Notes: generated by a model not told the origin, from the sequence alone. A DNA stretch of 64,000 nt from Paenarthrobacter aurescens TC1 (GCA_000014925.1 CP000474.1:248001-312000), one strand, 5' to 3'. Positions 8,585 through 16,978 are shown, counted from the first letter of the stretch. Made by a program: numbers and translations.

Positions 8585-9373
8585 TTAGTTTGCTGCGAGC
8601 AGGGGAATGGTCTCTTCGGCGCGTTCCGGGCCCAAGGCGGAATAGCCGCCGTCGACGGCCCAATCTGCGCCGGTCACAAAACTTGCTTGGTCGCTGGCGA
8701 GGAACGCGACGACGTCACCCACCTCGTGGGGGCGGCCGACCCGCTTGAGTGCGTGGAAGGGGGCCGCCACCGAGTCTGTTTTTTCGAGATTCCCGTTGCT
8801 GAGTGAGTCCATGATGTTGCTCCAGACCCAGCCTGGGCTGACGGAATTCACTCGGATGCCGTCTTCTGCGAAGTCCACGGCCATGCTCCGGGTGACTTGC
8901 ACCAGCGCGGCTTTGCTCGCCGGGTATAGCCAACGGCCGGTTTGGGCTACTGAGCTGGAGATCGAGGTGAAGTTGATGATGGCACCGTGCCCGGAGGCCT
9001 TGAGGTGGGGGCGGGCTGCGTTGCTGGCCACCACTGCGCTGACGAGGTTGACGTTGAGTGCCTCGAGCCAGTCGGCGCGGCCGGACGCTGCGCCGTCGTC
9101 CTTGTAGGTACAGGCGAGGTTTACCAGGATGTCGAGCCCGCCGTAGAGGGCCACGGTTTCTTCCACGAGTTCGCTGACTGCGGCGTCGTCGGTGATGTCC
9201 GTGTGGGAATAGTGGATCCCTTCCCCGAGAGCTTTGGTGAGGGTGTCGCCGTCGGGAGCTATATCCGCAACCACCACCGTGGCTCCGGCGTCGCGCAATG
9301 AGGTCACCACTCCTTGCCCCACCTTGGTTGCCCCACCGGTGACGATTGCTGTCCTGCCGTCGAGTCCTGACAT
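8585..9373 (-). CDS. Short-chain dehydrogenase/reductase of the monooxygenase operon
   Basis: 262 residues, classical SDR. The cofactor motif is TGGATKVGQGV at about residues 12-22; the catalytic tyrosine and lysine are in LYPASKAALVQ, about residue 150, with the serine in FTSISSS just before. It is the first gene of the minus-strand operon, facing the AraC regulator. In the iif indole-oxidation clusters of Acinetobacter an SDR (IifB) follows a flavoprotein oxygenase and oxidises the hydroxylated indoline. By analogy this protein would dehydrogenate an epoxide-derived diol or hydroxyindoline. The analogy is functional, not sequence-proven. Confidence 0.85.
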   Translation of the reverse strand: MSGLDGRTAIVTGGATKVGQGVVTSLRDAGATVVVADIAPDGDTLTKALGEGIHYSHTDITDDAAVSELVEETVALYGGLDILVNLACTYKDDGAASGRADWLEALNVNLVSAVVASNAARPHLKASGHGAIINFTSISSSVAQTGRWLYPASKAALVQVTRSMAVDFAEDGIRVNSVSPGWVWSNIMDSLSNGNLEKTDSVAAPFHALKRVGRPHEVGDVVAFLASDQASFVTGADWAVDGGYSALGPERAEETIPLLAAN

Positions 9374-9410
9374 GGCCTAAACCTTTCCCGTACTTGTGAT
9401 GTTGAAGAAA

Positions 9411-9496
9411 TGTGACGTCCGTCATGGTCGATCCATAAGCGACTTTAGGTAGTCGTTGTTGGCTGGACTATCCACTTAGCGCGGAAGTCATCCGAA
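9411..9496. repeat. 86-base regulatory repeat, copy 1
   Basis: Begins TGTGACGTCCGTCAT and ends CGCGGAAGTCATCCGAA. It aligns without gaps to copy 2, 271 bases downstream; by hand count about 61 of 86 positions are identical. The best conserved blocks are AAGCGACT, TATCCACTT and CATCCGAA. It starts 38 bases upstream of the SDR start codon. Such conserved blocks are likely binding sites for the AraC protein encoded next door. The TGTGA at the edge resembles half a CRP site. Confidence 0.8.
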
Positions 9497-9681
9497 TTAC
9501 GCAGGGTCTTCCTCTTCTTCATGCCAACCAACCCACGCTGCGGAAGTGAGGTGGGTTTCCCTGGCCTGAAGCTCCGCCGCCCAGAGTTCGAAGTGGCGTT
9601 GATCCCACTCGTCCCTGCGGTCGTGTACCACTTTGATGTTCTTCACTGGTCCTCACCTCGCTTTGGCTGTTGGTATCGTTT

Positions 9682-9767
9682 TGTGAGCTGCGTCATACTT
9701 GTCCTAAAAGCGACTCTAGACAGGCGCTGCACTCCGGAATATCCACTTGGCGCGGGGATCATCCGAA
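9682..9767. repeat. 86-base regulatory repeat, copy 2
   Basis: Begins TGTGAGCTGCGTCAT and ends CGCGGGGATCATCCGAA, in the same orientation as copy 1. It ends 57 bases before the AraC start codon. Conservation of a full 86-base element on both sides of a divergent promoter region suggests two protein-binding sites, either one per promoter or a looped pair as in araBAD. No experimental support is visible from sequence. Confidence 0.8.
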
Positions 9768-9824
9768 AGGCGAAAAGCTCCAGAAAACCGTGTGACGTGC
9801 AATTACCCGTGAAGTAGGTGGCGG

Positions 9825-10793
9825 ATGGTCAGGATTCTTGCCCGTGATGTTCTCCGGGGGCAGCCAACAATGGCCACAACTGACGTGGACGAGGCGCATG
9901 CCAAGATTGCGGAGTTGTTCTGCAGTCATGAGCTCGCCCCGCGGACGCGCGCGTCCTTGATGGACATGAAGCTGCGCTCATTGCATCGTGGCGATGTTGG
10001 AATCGAGTTCCTGGACTACGGAGCCGACGTTCGGATTGAACCCGAGGGCTTGCAGGATTTCCATCTGGTGCAGATCCCTTTGGCCGGTCACGCTTCCATG
10101 CAGGTAGGTGCCAGGACTGTGGAATCAAATCCCCGCATGGCTACGGTTCCGCCTATCGACCGCCCATTTTCCATGAGCTGGGACGGCGGAAGTCCGCACC
10201 TCATTGTCTACGTGCGTCGTTCAGCGGTTGAGCGGGTGGCCGGTCAGCTTTATGGCAATGACGCTGTGGATCTGGGCTATGGCATGGACCTTTCAGGTGC
10301 CGCCGGCCGCGCGTTCTTGAGGGCTGTCGTCGAGCTTCATGACGACATGATCAGCCGGCCCCAGTTCGCAGCTCCCGCTTTTGTGCAGGGGTTGTTGGCG
10401 GACAGCATGGTGTCCCGACTGCTGATGGCGATGCAACCGCCCGCCGGGGAAGCACGAAACGCGGAAGCGGAGGGTCGGCTGGTCCGCGAGTGCAGGGAGC
10501 TGCTGGAGCGGCACGCCTTTGAAGAACTCACGGTGCCGGACATCGCGGAGTGCTTGGGTGTTTCAGTCCGTACCCTGCAAACTGCCCTGCGGGCCGAGAC
10601 CGGCGCGACGCCGTCGGAGTTGCTGCGCAGTATCCGGCTGGACCGTGCCCGGGAGATGCTTCTAGAGGCGAACCCCCGCGAGCAGAGCGTCACGGCGGTG
10701 GCTGAGCAATGCGGCTTCACACACCAAGGGCGCTTCTCTGCGCTCTACGTGAAGGCCTTCGGCGAGCTGCCCAGCGAGAGCCTGCGCCGCTAG
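9825..10793 (+). CDS. AraC-family regulator of the monooxygenase operon
   Basis: 322 residues. The C-terminal quarter is a two-part AraC DNA-binding domain: LTVPDIAECLGVSVRTLQTA then SVTAVAEQCGFTHQGRFSAL. The N-terminal part resembles the AraC_binding_2 type effector domain (HLVQIPLAGHASMQVG). The ATG at 9825 has AGGTGG just upstream; an alternative ATG at 9870 removes 15 residues. It is divergent from the SDR-StyA1-StyA2B operon. IifR, the regulator of Acinetobacter indole oxidation, is also AraC-type, which supports an activator role here. Confidence 0.88.
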   Translation: MVRILARDVLRGQPTMATTDVDEAHAKIAELFCSHELAPRTRASLMDMKLRSLHRGDVGIEFLDYGADVRIEPEGLQDFHLVQIPLAGHASMQVGARTVESNPRMATVPPIDRPFSMSWDGGSPHLIVYVRRSAVERVAGQLYGNDAVDLGYGMDLSGAAGRAFLRAVVELHDDMISRPQFAAPAFVQGLLADSMVSRLLMAMQPPAGEARNAEAEGRLVRECRELLERHAFEELTVPDIAECLGVSVRTLQTALRAETGATPSELLRSIRLDRAREMLLEANPREQSVTAVAEQCGFTHQGRFSALYVKAFGELPSESLRR

Positions 10794-10807
10794 GTAGGAG
10801 GCGGAGA

Positions 10808-11109
10808 CTATTCTGAATCGCGCAGAATGCGGGGCAGGAATCCCAATTGATCCAATTCCCGAACCAGAAGTGGCGTTAGTTCACTCGCCAGCCGAAGCCG
10901 GTAGGATCTCTTCCCCTTGGCGACCGGTTCAATGACGCCGCGGTCCAGGAGCTTTCGAATGTCTTGACTCCGTGTCGCAGCTGAACCTGTGAATGCTGAA
11001 CTAAGGTCTGCGGCCTTCACGTCAACTTTGCGCGAACCCGTTCAGGGTCGATGATGGCTTTCGCCAGTGGAGAGCTAAAGGGGAATTCGGGAAAATCGAG
11101 TGGGTTCAC
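10808..11109 (-). pseudogene. Broken small winged-helix gene, possibly a Fic-protein remnant
   Basis: Two minus-strand frames carry one continuous-looking product. Frame one runs from a GTG at 11109 to a TGA at 11017 and reads PFSSPLAKAIIDPERVRAKL. Frame two runs from a GTG at 11020 to 10808 and reads AADLSSAFTGSAATRSQDIR followed by KLLDRGVIEPVAKGKRSYRL, a winged-helix pattern like the C-terminal domain of Fic-family proteins. The frames overlap by GTGA. A frameshifted remnant is the simplest reading; two tiny coupled genes are possible. The family call is weak. Confidence 0.35.
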
Positions 11110-11245
11110 GGGGAGAATTTTCCAGGGAGGTTTCCAACATTTAAGAGGATGGCCCGAATATTCCCTAGAAATCAGTGATTTTGCTAGACCCGGCCCCTGC
11201 AGGATTTAGATTATCCGGGTCCAACAATTAAGGCGCCTGTGCCAG

Positions 11246-11947
11246 CTACGCCTCCAGCACGTACGTCTTCAGGTCGTCCAGGGTCTGCTGCATGTGCGCA
11301 TCCATGGCGAGCCGTGCCTCGTTGGGATTGCGGGATTCCAGGGCGGCCGCGATCTTCCTGTGGTGCCCGATTGCGTGTTCCTGGATCTCAGGAAACGCTG
11401 AAGTTTCGGCCCGACGGGCTTCGAGGACGCGGTGCAGCGGTTCGAAGAGCACGGCAACAAAGACGTTGCCGGAGGCGTGAAGAATGACGTCATGAAAGGC
11501 AAGGTCTGCTTCCACGAAAGCGGGGAGATCGTTGATTTCGTGGGCGGCCTGCATCTTTTCCACGTGATCTTTGAGGGCAGTGAGCTCGTCGTCGGAGATG
11601 CGTTCGGCGGCCAGTTCGCAGGCGCCCGTTTCCAGCATCCGGCGGAGTTCGATCAGCTGGATCGCTGCGGCTGCATCCTTGGTTCCTTCGGACGCGGCAC
11701 GCAGCACGGCTTCCAGTGATGCCCACTGATTCAGCGGGTTAACAAACGTTCCACGGCCGCGTTCAACGCTGAGGATCCGCTGCGCTTCAAGGGTTTTCAT
11801 GGCTTCACGCACGGTCATGCGGCTCACCTCGTGTTTGGCGCTGAGCTCCAGCTCGCCCGGGACCACTGTTCCGGGCGGAAACTCGCCCGCGATGATCCTG
11901 TCCAGCAGCTCATCAGCCACCACGCCCACCAGTGACTTGCGTGCCAT
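11246..11947 (-). CDS. FadR-subfamily GntR repressor
   Basis: 233 residues. The N-terminal winged helix (LLDRIIAGEFPPGTVVPGE, then SRMTVREAMKTLEAQRIL) is classical GntR. The all-helical C-terminal domain has the FadR/FCD metal- or acid-binding pattern with DLAFHDVILHASGN. Start ATG at 11947; an open upstream extension is not supported. It lies next to an alpha/beta hydrolase and upstream of the acid-sugar operon on the opposite strand. A palindrome with half-site GTNAGATGTC appears near both, so it probably represses these genes and itself. The effector is probably a sugar acid or phosphate, as is common for FCD proteins. Confidence 0.88.
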   Translation of the reverse strand: MARKSLVGVVADELLDRIIAGEFPPGTVVPGELELSAKHEVSRMTVREAMKTLEAQRILSVERGRGTFVNPLNQWASLEAVLRAASEGTKDAAAAIQLIELRRMLETGACELAAERISDDELTALKDHVEKMQAAHEINDLPAFVEADLAFHDVILHASGNVFVAVLFEPLHRVLEARRAETSAFPEIQEHAIGHHRKIAAALESRNPNEARLAMDAHMQQTLDDLKTYVLEA

Positions 11948-12010
11948 GTATCCCCGTTTCTGTACTTCAGACCGCCCGGCGCCCCGCGGATTTCCCCCGG
12001 GACGGGTGGT

Positions 12011-12025
12011 TGTCAGACATCTTAC
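12011..12025. promoter_or_regulatory. Probable FadR/GntR operator upstream of the repressor gene
   Basis: TGTCAGACATCTTAC matches one full half and the centre of the better palindrome at 12891-12911. It lies 64 bases upstream of the GntR gene start and overlaps the stop codon of the alpha/beta hydrolase. Its left half is degenerate. Confidence 0.5.
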
Positions 12026-12825
12026 GCTGGCGGTGGCCGGCTTGTTTCCCAAAACCCGATTAGCGCCGCGGCGCATTTTTCGGGCTGCTCCCAGTGGACG
12101 TTGTGGCCTGCGCCGGGGATGGCTCTCAGCTGGCGCTGCTGGCTTTCGGCTACGAACACGCGCATTTGCTCAATGGGTCGCACCCGGTCGCCGGTTCCGG
12201 CGATCACCAGCAGTGGCGCGTGGACGCGCCCGGGCACTGAAGGTTCGACGCCGGTCATGGCCGCCACGGCGCTAGCGGACAGAACCGGGAAGGGGGCATC
12301 GAACCCTGTGCTAAGCCGCTCCATATCTGCTGCGGAAAGCTCCCCGTACCAGGCGTTCATGAGCTTCGTTTTAGTCGCGGAATCGAAGAATCCTTGGTCC
12401 AGTTGCGACGTCAGCACTTTTTTGAATCCTTGATTTTGGGGCACCGGCGCCATGCCTACCAAGGTGATGGTGGCCACCACGTCGGGACGGGCGGCAGCGA
12501 GTGTCAGCGACACGCTTCCACCCATGGAGTGCCCCACCACGTGCACCGGACCCCCGGCGCGGGCATCAAGGGCTGCGGCTACCGAGGCCGCTGCCGAGTC
12601 CAAAGTCCATTCGAAATCCGGCGGCAAATCATCGCCAGTGTGGTAGCCGGGGAGGTCCAGAATCCAAACCGTCCGTCCGGCGTCGAGCAACTTATTCGCG
12701 AGCGGTTCCCAGTACACCGAACCGGACGCCCAGCCGTGAATCAGCACTGCCGGGGTGGGCTCACCTGCGGAAACGGCGGGCGTGCGAACGTCCACGAACG
12801 GGAGCGGAATCCCTGCGTCAGCCAT
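12022..12825 (-). CDS. Alpha/beta-fold hydrolase
   Basis: 267 residues. The oxyanion-hole motif is VLIHGWASGSVYW (about residue 27), the nucleophile elbow is VVGHSMGGSVSL (serine about residue 97), and the catalytic histidine is in GAGHNVHWEQPEK near the end. These are the hallmarks of a soluble esterase or lactonase of the alpha/beta hydrolase superfamily. It lies between the FadR repressor and the divergent acid-sugar operon. It could open a sugar-acid lactone such as threonolactone, but general esterase activity is equally compatible with the sequence. Confidence 0.8.
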   Translation of the reverse strand: MADAGIPLPFVDVRTPAVSAGEPTPAVLIHGWASGSVYWEPLANKLLDAGRTVWILDLPGYHTGDDLPPDFEWTLDSAAASVAAALDARAGGPVHVVGHSMGGSVSLTLAAARPDVVATITLVGMAPVPQNQGFKKVLTSQLDQGFFDSATKTKLMNAWYGELSAADMERLSTGFDAPFPVLSASAVAAMTGVEPSVPGRVHAPLLVIAGTGDRVRPIEQMRVFVAESQQRQLRAIPGAGHNVHWEQPEKCAAALIGFWETSRPPPA

Positions 12826-12890
12826 GCGCCCAGCCTAGTGATTCTCGAGACCTTGCGCGCTGAAGAGCCGTGTGTCACACTAATTCAAAT

Positions 12891-12911
12891 GTTAGATGTC
12901 TGACATCTTAC
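12891..12911. promoter_or_regulatory. Palindromic operator of the acid-sugar operon
   Basis: GTTAGATGTCTGACATCTTAC is an imperfect palindrome with half-sites GTTAGATGTC and GTAAGATGTC. It lies 32 bases upstream of the kinase start codon. Length and symmetry suit a FadR-type GntR dimer, and the motif recurs next to the GntR gene at 12011-12025. Confidence 0.65.
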
Positions 12912-12942
12912 ATTCACCAAACCGCAACAGAGATTTCCCACG

Positions 12943-14448
12943 ATGGAGTGCACAGTGACCCTTGAAGCCGACGTTCTGGCCGCTTTCCCGGCGGAAGTCC
13001 AGATTCCTGCTCAGTTGGTTGCCGACGCCGTTGCGGCGTCCTCGGCAACGTCTCCCCGCGTCCTGGTTGTCCTCGACGACGACCCCACGGGAACGCAGTC
13101 CGTTGCGGACCTCGCCGTGCTTACCCGTTGGGATGTCGCAGACTTCACCTGGGCCTTCACCCACATCCGCGAAAACCAGACCAAGCCGGCCGTCTACGTC
13201 CTCACCAACACCCGCAGCCTGGACCCGGCAGAAGCCGCGGCCCGGAACGAAGAAGTCGTCCGCAACGCACTGGCTGCAGCTGCCGGCAACAGTGGTGGTC
13301 CTCGGCTGCGCCTCGGTTTCGTGAGCCGCAGCGACTCCACCCTCCGCGGCCACTACCCCTTGGAGCCGGACGTCATTGCAGCCACCGTGGCTGCCGAGAC
13401 CGGCGAAGCCACCGACGGCGTGGTGATCGTCCCCGCATTCCCCGACGCCGGTCGCGTCACCATCGGCGGCGTGCACTACATGCGCGGCGACGCCGGCTCG
13501 CTCACCCCCGTGGCCGAGACGGAATTCGCCAGGGATGCAAGCTTCGGCTTCATCAACTCCGAGATGGCCAAGTATGTGGAGGAAAAATCGCAGGGCCGGT
13601 TCCCAGCCGGCGACGTGATCGTCCTGGACCTCAACATCATCCGCGCCGGCGCCTCCGCGCAGGACCCCGCTATTTCCGCCAAGGCAATCGCTGATGCCCT
13701 GGAATCCGCCAGCAATTCCACGCCGATCGTGGCCGACATCGTCACCGAGAACGATTTCCGCGCTCTGGCCCTGGGCCTCGAAGAAGCCGAGCGCCGCGGT
13801 AAGAAGCTCCTCTACCGTGTGGGCCCGCCGTTCGTTCGAGGTCGCATCGGACAAGAAATCCGTACCGCGTTGACCTCAACAGAGGCCTACGCGGGCAACA
13901 CTCCCTCCACAGCCGGCGGCCTGATCGTGGTCGGCTCGCACGTCGGCGTCACCACACGCCAACTCAATGACCTCACCGCAGAGCACAGCTCGGCCCACAT
14001 CATCGAGATCGACGTCGAGAAGCTGCTCGACGCGGAAGCCGACGCTTACATCGCAACCGTTGTGTCCGACGTCGTCGACGCACTTCGCAAGGGCGATGTC
14101 ATCGTCCACACCAGCCGCCTGCTCATCAAGACCGACGACGCCGCAGCGAGCCTTAAGATCGCCCGCACCGTCTCCGCCGCCGTCGTGTCCGTTGTGAACC
14201 GGACGCTGAAGACCTTCCCGCCGCGGTTCGTCATCGCCAAGGGCGGCATCACGTCCTCGGACGTCGCCGCGCACGGCCTGGAAATTCGCCACGCCATTGT
14301 CCGCGGCCCCATGCTCCCGGGCATCGTCTCGCTGTGGGAACCGGTGGACGGCCCCGCGAAGGGCATCCCGTACATCGTCTTCGCCGGCAACGTGGGCGAC
14401 GACCAGTCCCTGACCCAGGTCACCCGCAAGCTCAGCGCAACTTTCTAA
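12943..14448 (+). CDS. Four-carbon acid sugar kinase (DUF1537 family)
   Basis: 501 residues, slightly longer than typical OtnK/DtnK kinases (about 420). The N-terminal motif is LVVLDDDPTGTQSVADLAVL, the signature of the SBD_N/DUF1537 family, followed by YVLTNTRSLD and FVSRSDSTLRGHY. The C-terminal nucleotide-binding domain has IAKGGITSSDVAAHGL. The family phosphorylates 3-oxo-tetronates, threonate or erythronate derivatives. It is the first gene of an operon with a hydroxyacid dehydrogenase, a GntP permease and an aldolase. The start at 12943 is uncertain, since a GTG lies 12 bases later. Confidence 0.82.
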   Translation: MECTVTLEADVLAAFPAEVQIPAQLVADAVAASSATSPRVLVVLDDDPTGTQSVADLAVLTRWDVADFTWAFTHIRENQTKPAVYVLTNTRSLDPAEAAARNEEVVRNALAAAAGNSGGPRLRLGFVSRSDSTLRGHYPLEPDVIAATVAAETGEATDGVVIVPAFPDAGRVTIGGVHYMRGDAGSLTPVAETEFARDASFGFINSEMAKYVEEKSQGRFPAGDVIVLDLNIIRAGASAQDPAISAKAIADALESASNSTPIVADIVTENDFRALALGLEEAERRGKKLLYRVGPPFVRGRIGQEIRTALTSTEAYAGNTPSTAGGLIVVGSHVGVTTRQLNDLTAEHSSAHIIEIDVEKLLDAEADAYIATVVSDVVDALRKGDVIVHTSRLLIKTDDAAASLKIARTVSAAVVSVVNRTLKTFPPRFVIAKGGITSSDVAAHGLEIRHAIVRGPMLPGIVSLWEPVDGPAKGIPYIVFAGNVGDDQSLTQVTRKLSATF

Positions 14449-14488
14449 GCGCCTCTTTCTCATAGCCAAAAATTCAATGGAGAACACC

Positions 14489-15391
14489 ATGACCAGCAGC
14501 GACTACACCATCACCGTTCTGGGCCTCGGCGCCATGGGCCTGCCCATGGCCACCCGCCTCGCGTCCGAGCTGACCGTCCACGGCTTCGATATCGCCGAGC
14601 CCCGCCTTGAGCTCGCCGCCGCGGCGGGCATCAAGACTTTCGCCTCGGCCCGCGAAGCTTCCCAGGACGCTGACGCACTCCTTCTTGCTGTCCGCAACGG
14701 CGAGCAGCTCAACGATGTCCTTTTCGGCGAGAACGGCGTCGCGGCGGTACTGAAGCCGGGCGCCGTCGTCATCCTGGGCAGCACCGTGGGCACCGAAGCC
14801 ATCCCGGCCACGGTTGCCAAGCTGGCCGAATACGGCGTTTCGCTGGTGGATGCCCCGCTGTCCGGCGGTCCGAAGCGCGCTGGTGAAGGCGACCTGCTGA
14901 TTGTGGTCGGTGCCGAGCCGGAGGCGCTGGAGAAGGCCCGCCCCGCACTTGAGCTGCTGGCGTCCACCCTGAGCATCGTTGGGGATAAGCCCGGCGACGG
15001 CCAAGCGCTCAAGACCGTCAACCAGCTCCTGTGCGGTGTGCACATCGCCGCCGCGGCTGAGGCCATGGCGCTCGCCGATGCCCTCGGGCTCGATCAGGCG
15101 AAGACCCTCGCCGCCCTCGAAGCCGGTGCTGCTGGTTCCTTCATGCTGTCCAACCGTGGCCCCCGCATCCTCGAGGCCTACTCCGAAGACGGCGCAGAGG
15201 TCCTCAGCCGCTTGGACATCTTCGTGAAGGACATGGGCATCGTGGGTAAGGCAACCAGGGCCGCCGGCCTCGCCGCACCCGTTGCTGCCGCCGCTGAACA
15301 GCTCTACCTTCTCGGCCAGGCCCAGGGCCTCGCCGCCGCCGACGATTCTGCCGTCATTAAGGTTGTTGCGCCCTCCAAGCGCACCGCCTAA
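14489..15391 (+). CDS. NAD-dependent hydroxyacid dehydrogenase (3-hydroxyisobutyrate dehydrogenase family, LtnD-like)
   Basis: 300 residues. The Rossmann motif is VLGLGAMGLPMATRLAS (about residues 10-26), the substrate-binding segment is VDAPLSGGPKRAGEGDL, and the catalytic lysine is in KTVNQLLCGVHIAAAAEAM. This is the beta-hydroxyacid dehydrogenase family, whose member LtnD oxidises L-threonate at C2. ATG 14489 was chosen because GGAGAA precedes it by 5-7 bases; an in-frame ATG lies 12 bases earlier. Its position after the DUF1537 kinase fits oxidation of a tetronate before phosphorylation. Confidence 0.82.
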   Translation: MTSSDYTITVLGLGAMGLPMATRLASELTVHGFDIAEPRLELAAAAGIKTFASAREASQDADALLLAVRNGEQLNDVLFGENGVAAVLKPGAVVILGSTVGTEAIPATVAKLAEYGVSLVDAPLSGGPKRAGEGDLLIVVGAEPEALEKARPALELLASTLSIVGDKPGDGQALKTVNQLLCGVHIAAAAEAMALADALGLDQAKTLAALEAGAAGSFMLSNRGPRILEAYSEDGAEVLSRLDIFVKDMGIVGKATRAAGLAAPVAAAAEQLYLLGQAQGLAAADDSAVIKVVAPSKRTA

Positions 15392-15427
15392 CCACTCCCA
15401 ACCCTAGCCACTCCCAATAAAGAACCC

Positions 15428-15461
15428 GCGACGACGGCGGTCCCCCCTTCGTCGTCGTCGC
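15428..15461 (+). terminator. Weak hairpin inside the acid-sugar operon
   Basis: GCGACGACG at 15428-15436 pairs with CGTCGTCGC at 15453-15461. There is no clear U tract, so it may attenuate or stabilise a processed mRNA end between the dehydrogenase and permease genes rather than stop transcription. Confidence 0.35.
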
Positions 15462-15511
15462 ACCTCCCGCCGGTCTTCTTTAGACTGGTATGTCAAAGGA
15501 GACACCCCCCA

Positions 15512-16978
15512 ATGAATCCCCTCATCAACTCGTTGATGGTTCAGGCGGCAGATGCCCCCGCCATCAAGCCCGCAGTGGAGCTGGGAACCCCCCTCCTGCT
15601 GACCATCGCTGCAGCGGGCATCGCCCTGCTGCTGGTGCTGATCATCCGCTTCAAGATTCAGGCCTTTGTTGCCCTGTTGGCTGTCAGCATCCTGGTGGCC
15701 GTAGCCGCGCAGATTCCGCTCAAGGACATCTTCACAGTGGTGACCACAGGCGTTGGCAGCACCATGGGCAAGGTCGCGTTGCTGATTGCCCTCGGTGCCA
15801 TCCTTGGGCGCATGATCGAGGTTTCCGGCGGCGTGCAGTCGCTGGCTACCCACTTCACTGAAAAGCTCGGCGCCAAGCGCGTTGCCATTGCGCTGACTGC
15901 CGTCGGTTTCCTCGTGGCGATCCCCGTGTTCTTCGAAGTGGGCGTCATCGTCCTGGTCCCGATCGTCTACGCTTTCGCCAAGATCGCCAACGTTCACCCC
16001 ATCAAGTTCGGCCTGCCCATGGCCGGCATCATGCTGTCCATTCACGTGGCTGTCCCGCCGCACCCGGGCATCGTGGCCGGCGCCGGCGTCTTCGGCGCCG
16101 ACATCGGACTCATCACCCTGATCTCGCTCATCATCTGTATCCCCCTTGGATTCCTGTCCTACTGGGTTGCCAGCATCATGAACCGCAAGGACTACGAGCT
16201 TCTCCCCGGCGTGAAGCAGCAGGTTGACGAATTCGGTTCCGACTCCCTGGTTCACGTGGGCCACGACGGCCCCGGCGCCCGCGCCATCGCCCCTCCGCGT
16301 CCCGGCCTGATCATGTTCCTGATCGCCGCTCCGATCGTCCAGATCCTCCTCGGCACCGTTGGAACTCTGACCCTCGCCAAGGACAACTACTGGTACGGCG
16401 TGGCCGCGTTCATCGGCAACCCGTTCTTCGCACTCCTGGTTGCCGTGGCCCTCTCCTTCTTCCTGCTGGCGGTCCGCCGCAACTGGTCGCTTAAGGAAAC
16501 CGGCGAAATCTTCGAAGGCGCACTGCCTCCCATTGCCTCCATCCTTATGGTGGTTGCAGCTGGTGGAGTGTTCGGTGAAGTCCTCCGCGCATCCGGCATC
16601 GGCGCAGCACTGTCCCACACTTTGGACAGCCTCGGCCTGCCGGTGATCGTGCTCGGCTTCATCATCTCCCTGGCTCTGCGCGCAGCCCAGGGCTCCGCAA
16701 CCGTTGCCATCGTGACCACGACGGGCCTGCTCACCTCGGCCGTCATGGAAGGTGGCTACACGCCGGCCCAGATCGCCGTGATCGTCATTGCCATCGGCTT
16801 CGGTTCGCTAGGCCTGTCCCACGTTACGGATGCCGGCTTCTGGACCGTGATCCGTTACTACGGCCTCACGGTTTCCGACGGCCTCAAGACCTGGACTGTC
16901 CTGACGACCATCCTGGGCTTGGCCGGCTTCGCACTGACGTACGTCGCCTGGATCCTGGTGGGAGGCCTGGGCCACTAA
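15512..16978 (+). CDS. GntP-family sugar-acid permease
   Basis: 488 residues, strongly hydrophobic with about 12-14 predicted membrane spans, matching the GntP (gluconate:H+ symporter) family length. Recognisable stretches include GVGSTMGKVALLIALGAILG, ATHFTEKLGAKRVAIALTAV and FGLPMAGIMLSIHVAVPPHPG. AAAGGAG lies about 10 bases before the ATG. The stop overlaps the ATG of the aldolase gene (TAATG), so the two are coupled. The context points to uptake of a four-carbon sugar acid rather than gluconate. Confidence 0.88.
   Translation: MNPLINSLMVQAADAPAIKPAVELGTPLLLTIAAAGIALLLVLIIRFKIQAFVALLAVSILVAVAAQIPLKDIFTVVTTGVGSTMGKVALLIALGAILGRMIEVSGGVQSLATHFTEKLGAKRVAIALTAVGFLVAIPVFFEVGVIVLVPIVYAFAKIANVHPIKFGLPMAGIMLSIHVAVPPHPGIVAGAGVFGADIGLITLISLIICIPLGFLSYWVASIMNRKDYELLPGVKQQVDEFGSDSLVHVGHDGPGARAIAPPRPGLIMFLIAAPIVQILLGTVGTLTLAKDNYWYGVAAFIGNPFFALLVAVALSFFLLAVRRNWSLKETGEIFEGALPPIASILMVVAAGGVFGEVLRASGIGAALSHTLDSLGLPVIVLGFIISLALRAAQGSATVAIVTTTGLLTSAVMEGGYTPAQIAVIVIAIGFGSLGLSHVTDAGFWTVIRYYGLTVSDGLKTWTVLTTILGLAGFALTYVAWILVGGLGH

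Larger units (their letters stand above)
9374..9824. promoter_or_regulatory. Divergent regulatory region between the monooxygenase operon and its AraC regulator
   Basis: 451 bases without a credible gene. The region separates the start of the SDR (minus) from the AraC gene (plus) and must carry both promoters. It contains two direct 86-base repeats described separately. An open frame at 9521-9817 has no recognisable protein character and overlaps the second repeat, so I do not call it a gene. Confidence 0.7.

Noticed and set aside
9521..9817. 98-codon frame in the AraC/SDR control region
   Set aside because: Overlaps the second 86-base regulatory repeat, has no ribosome site and no family likeness.
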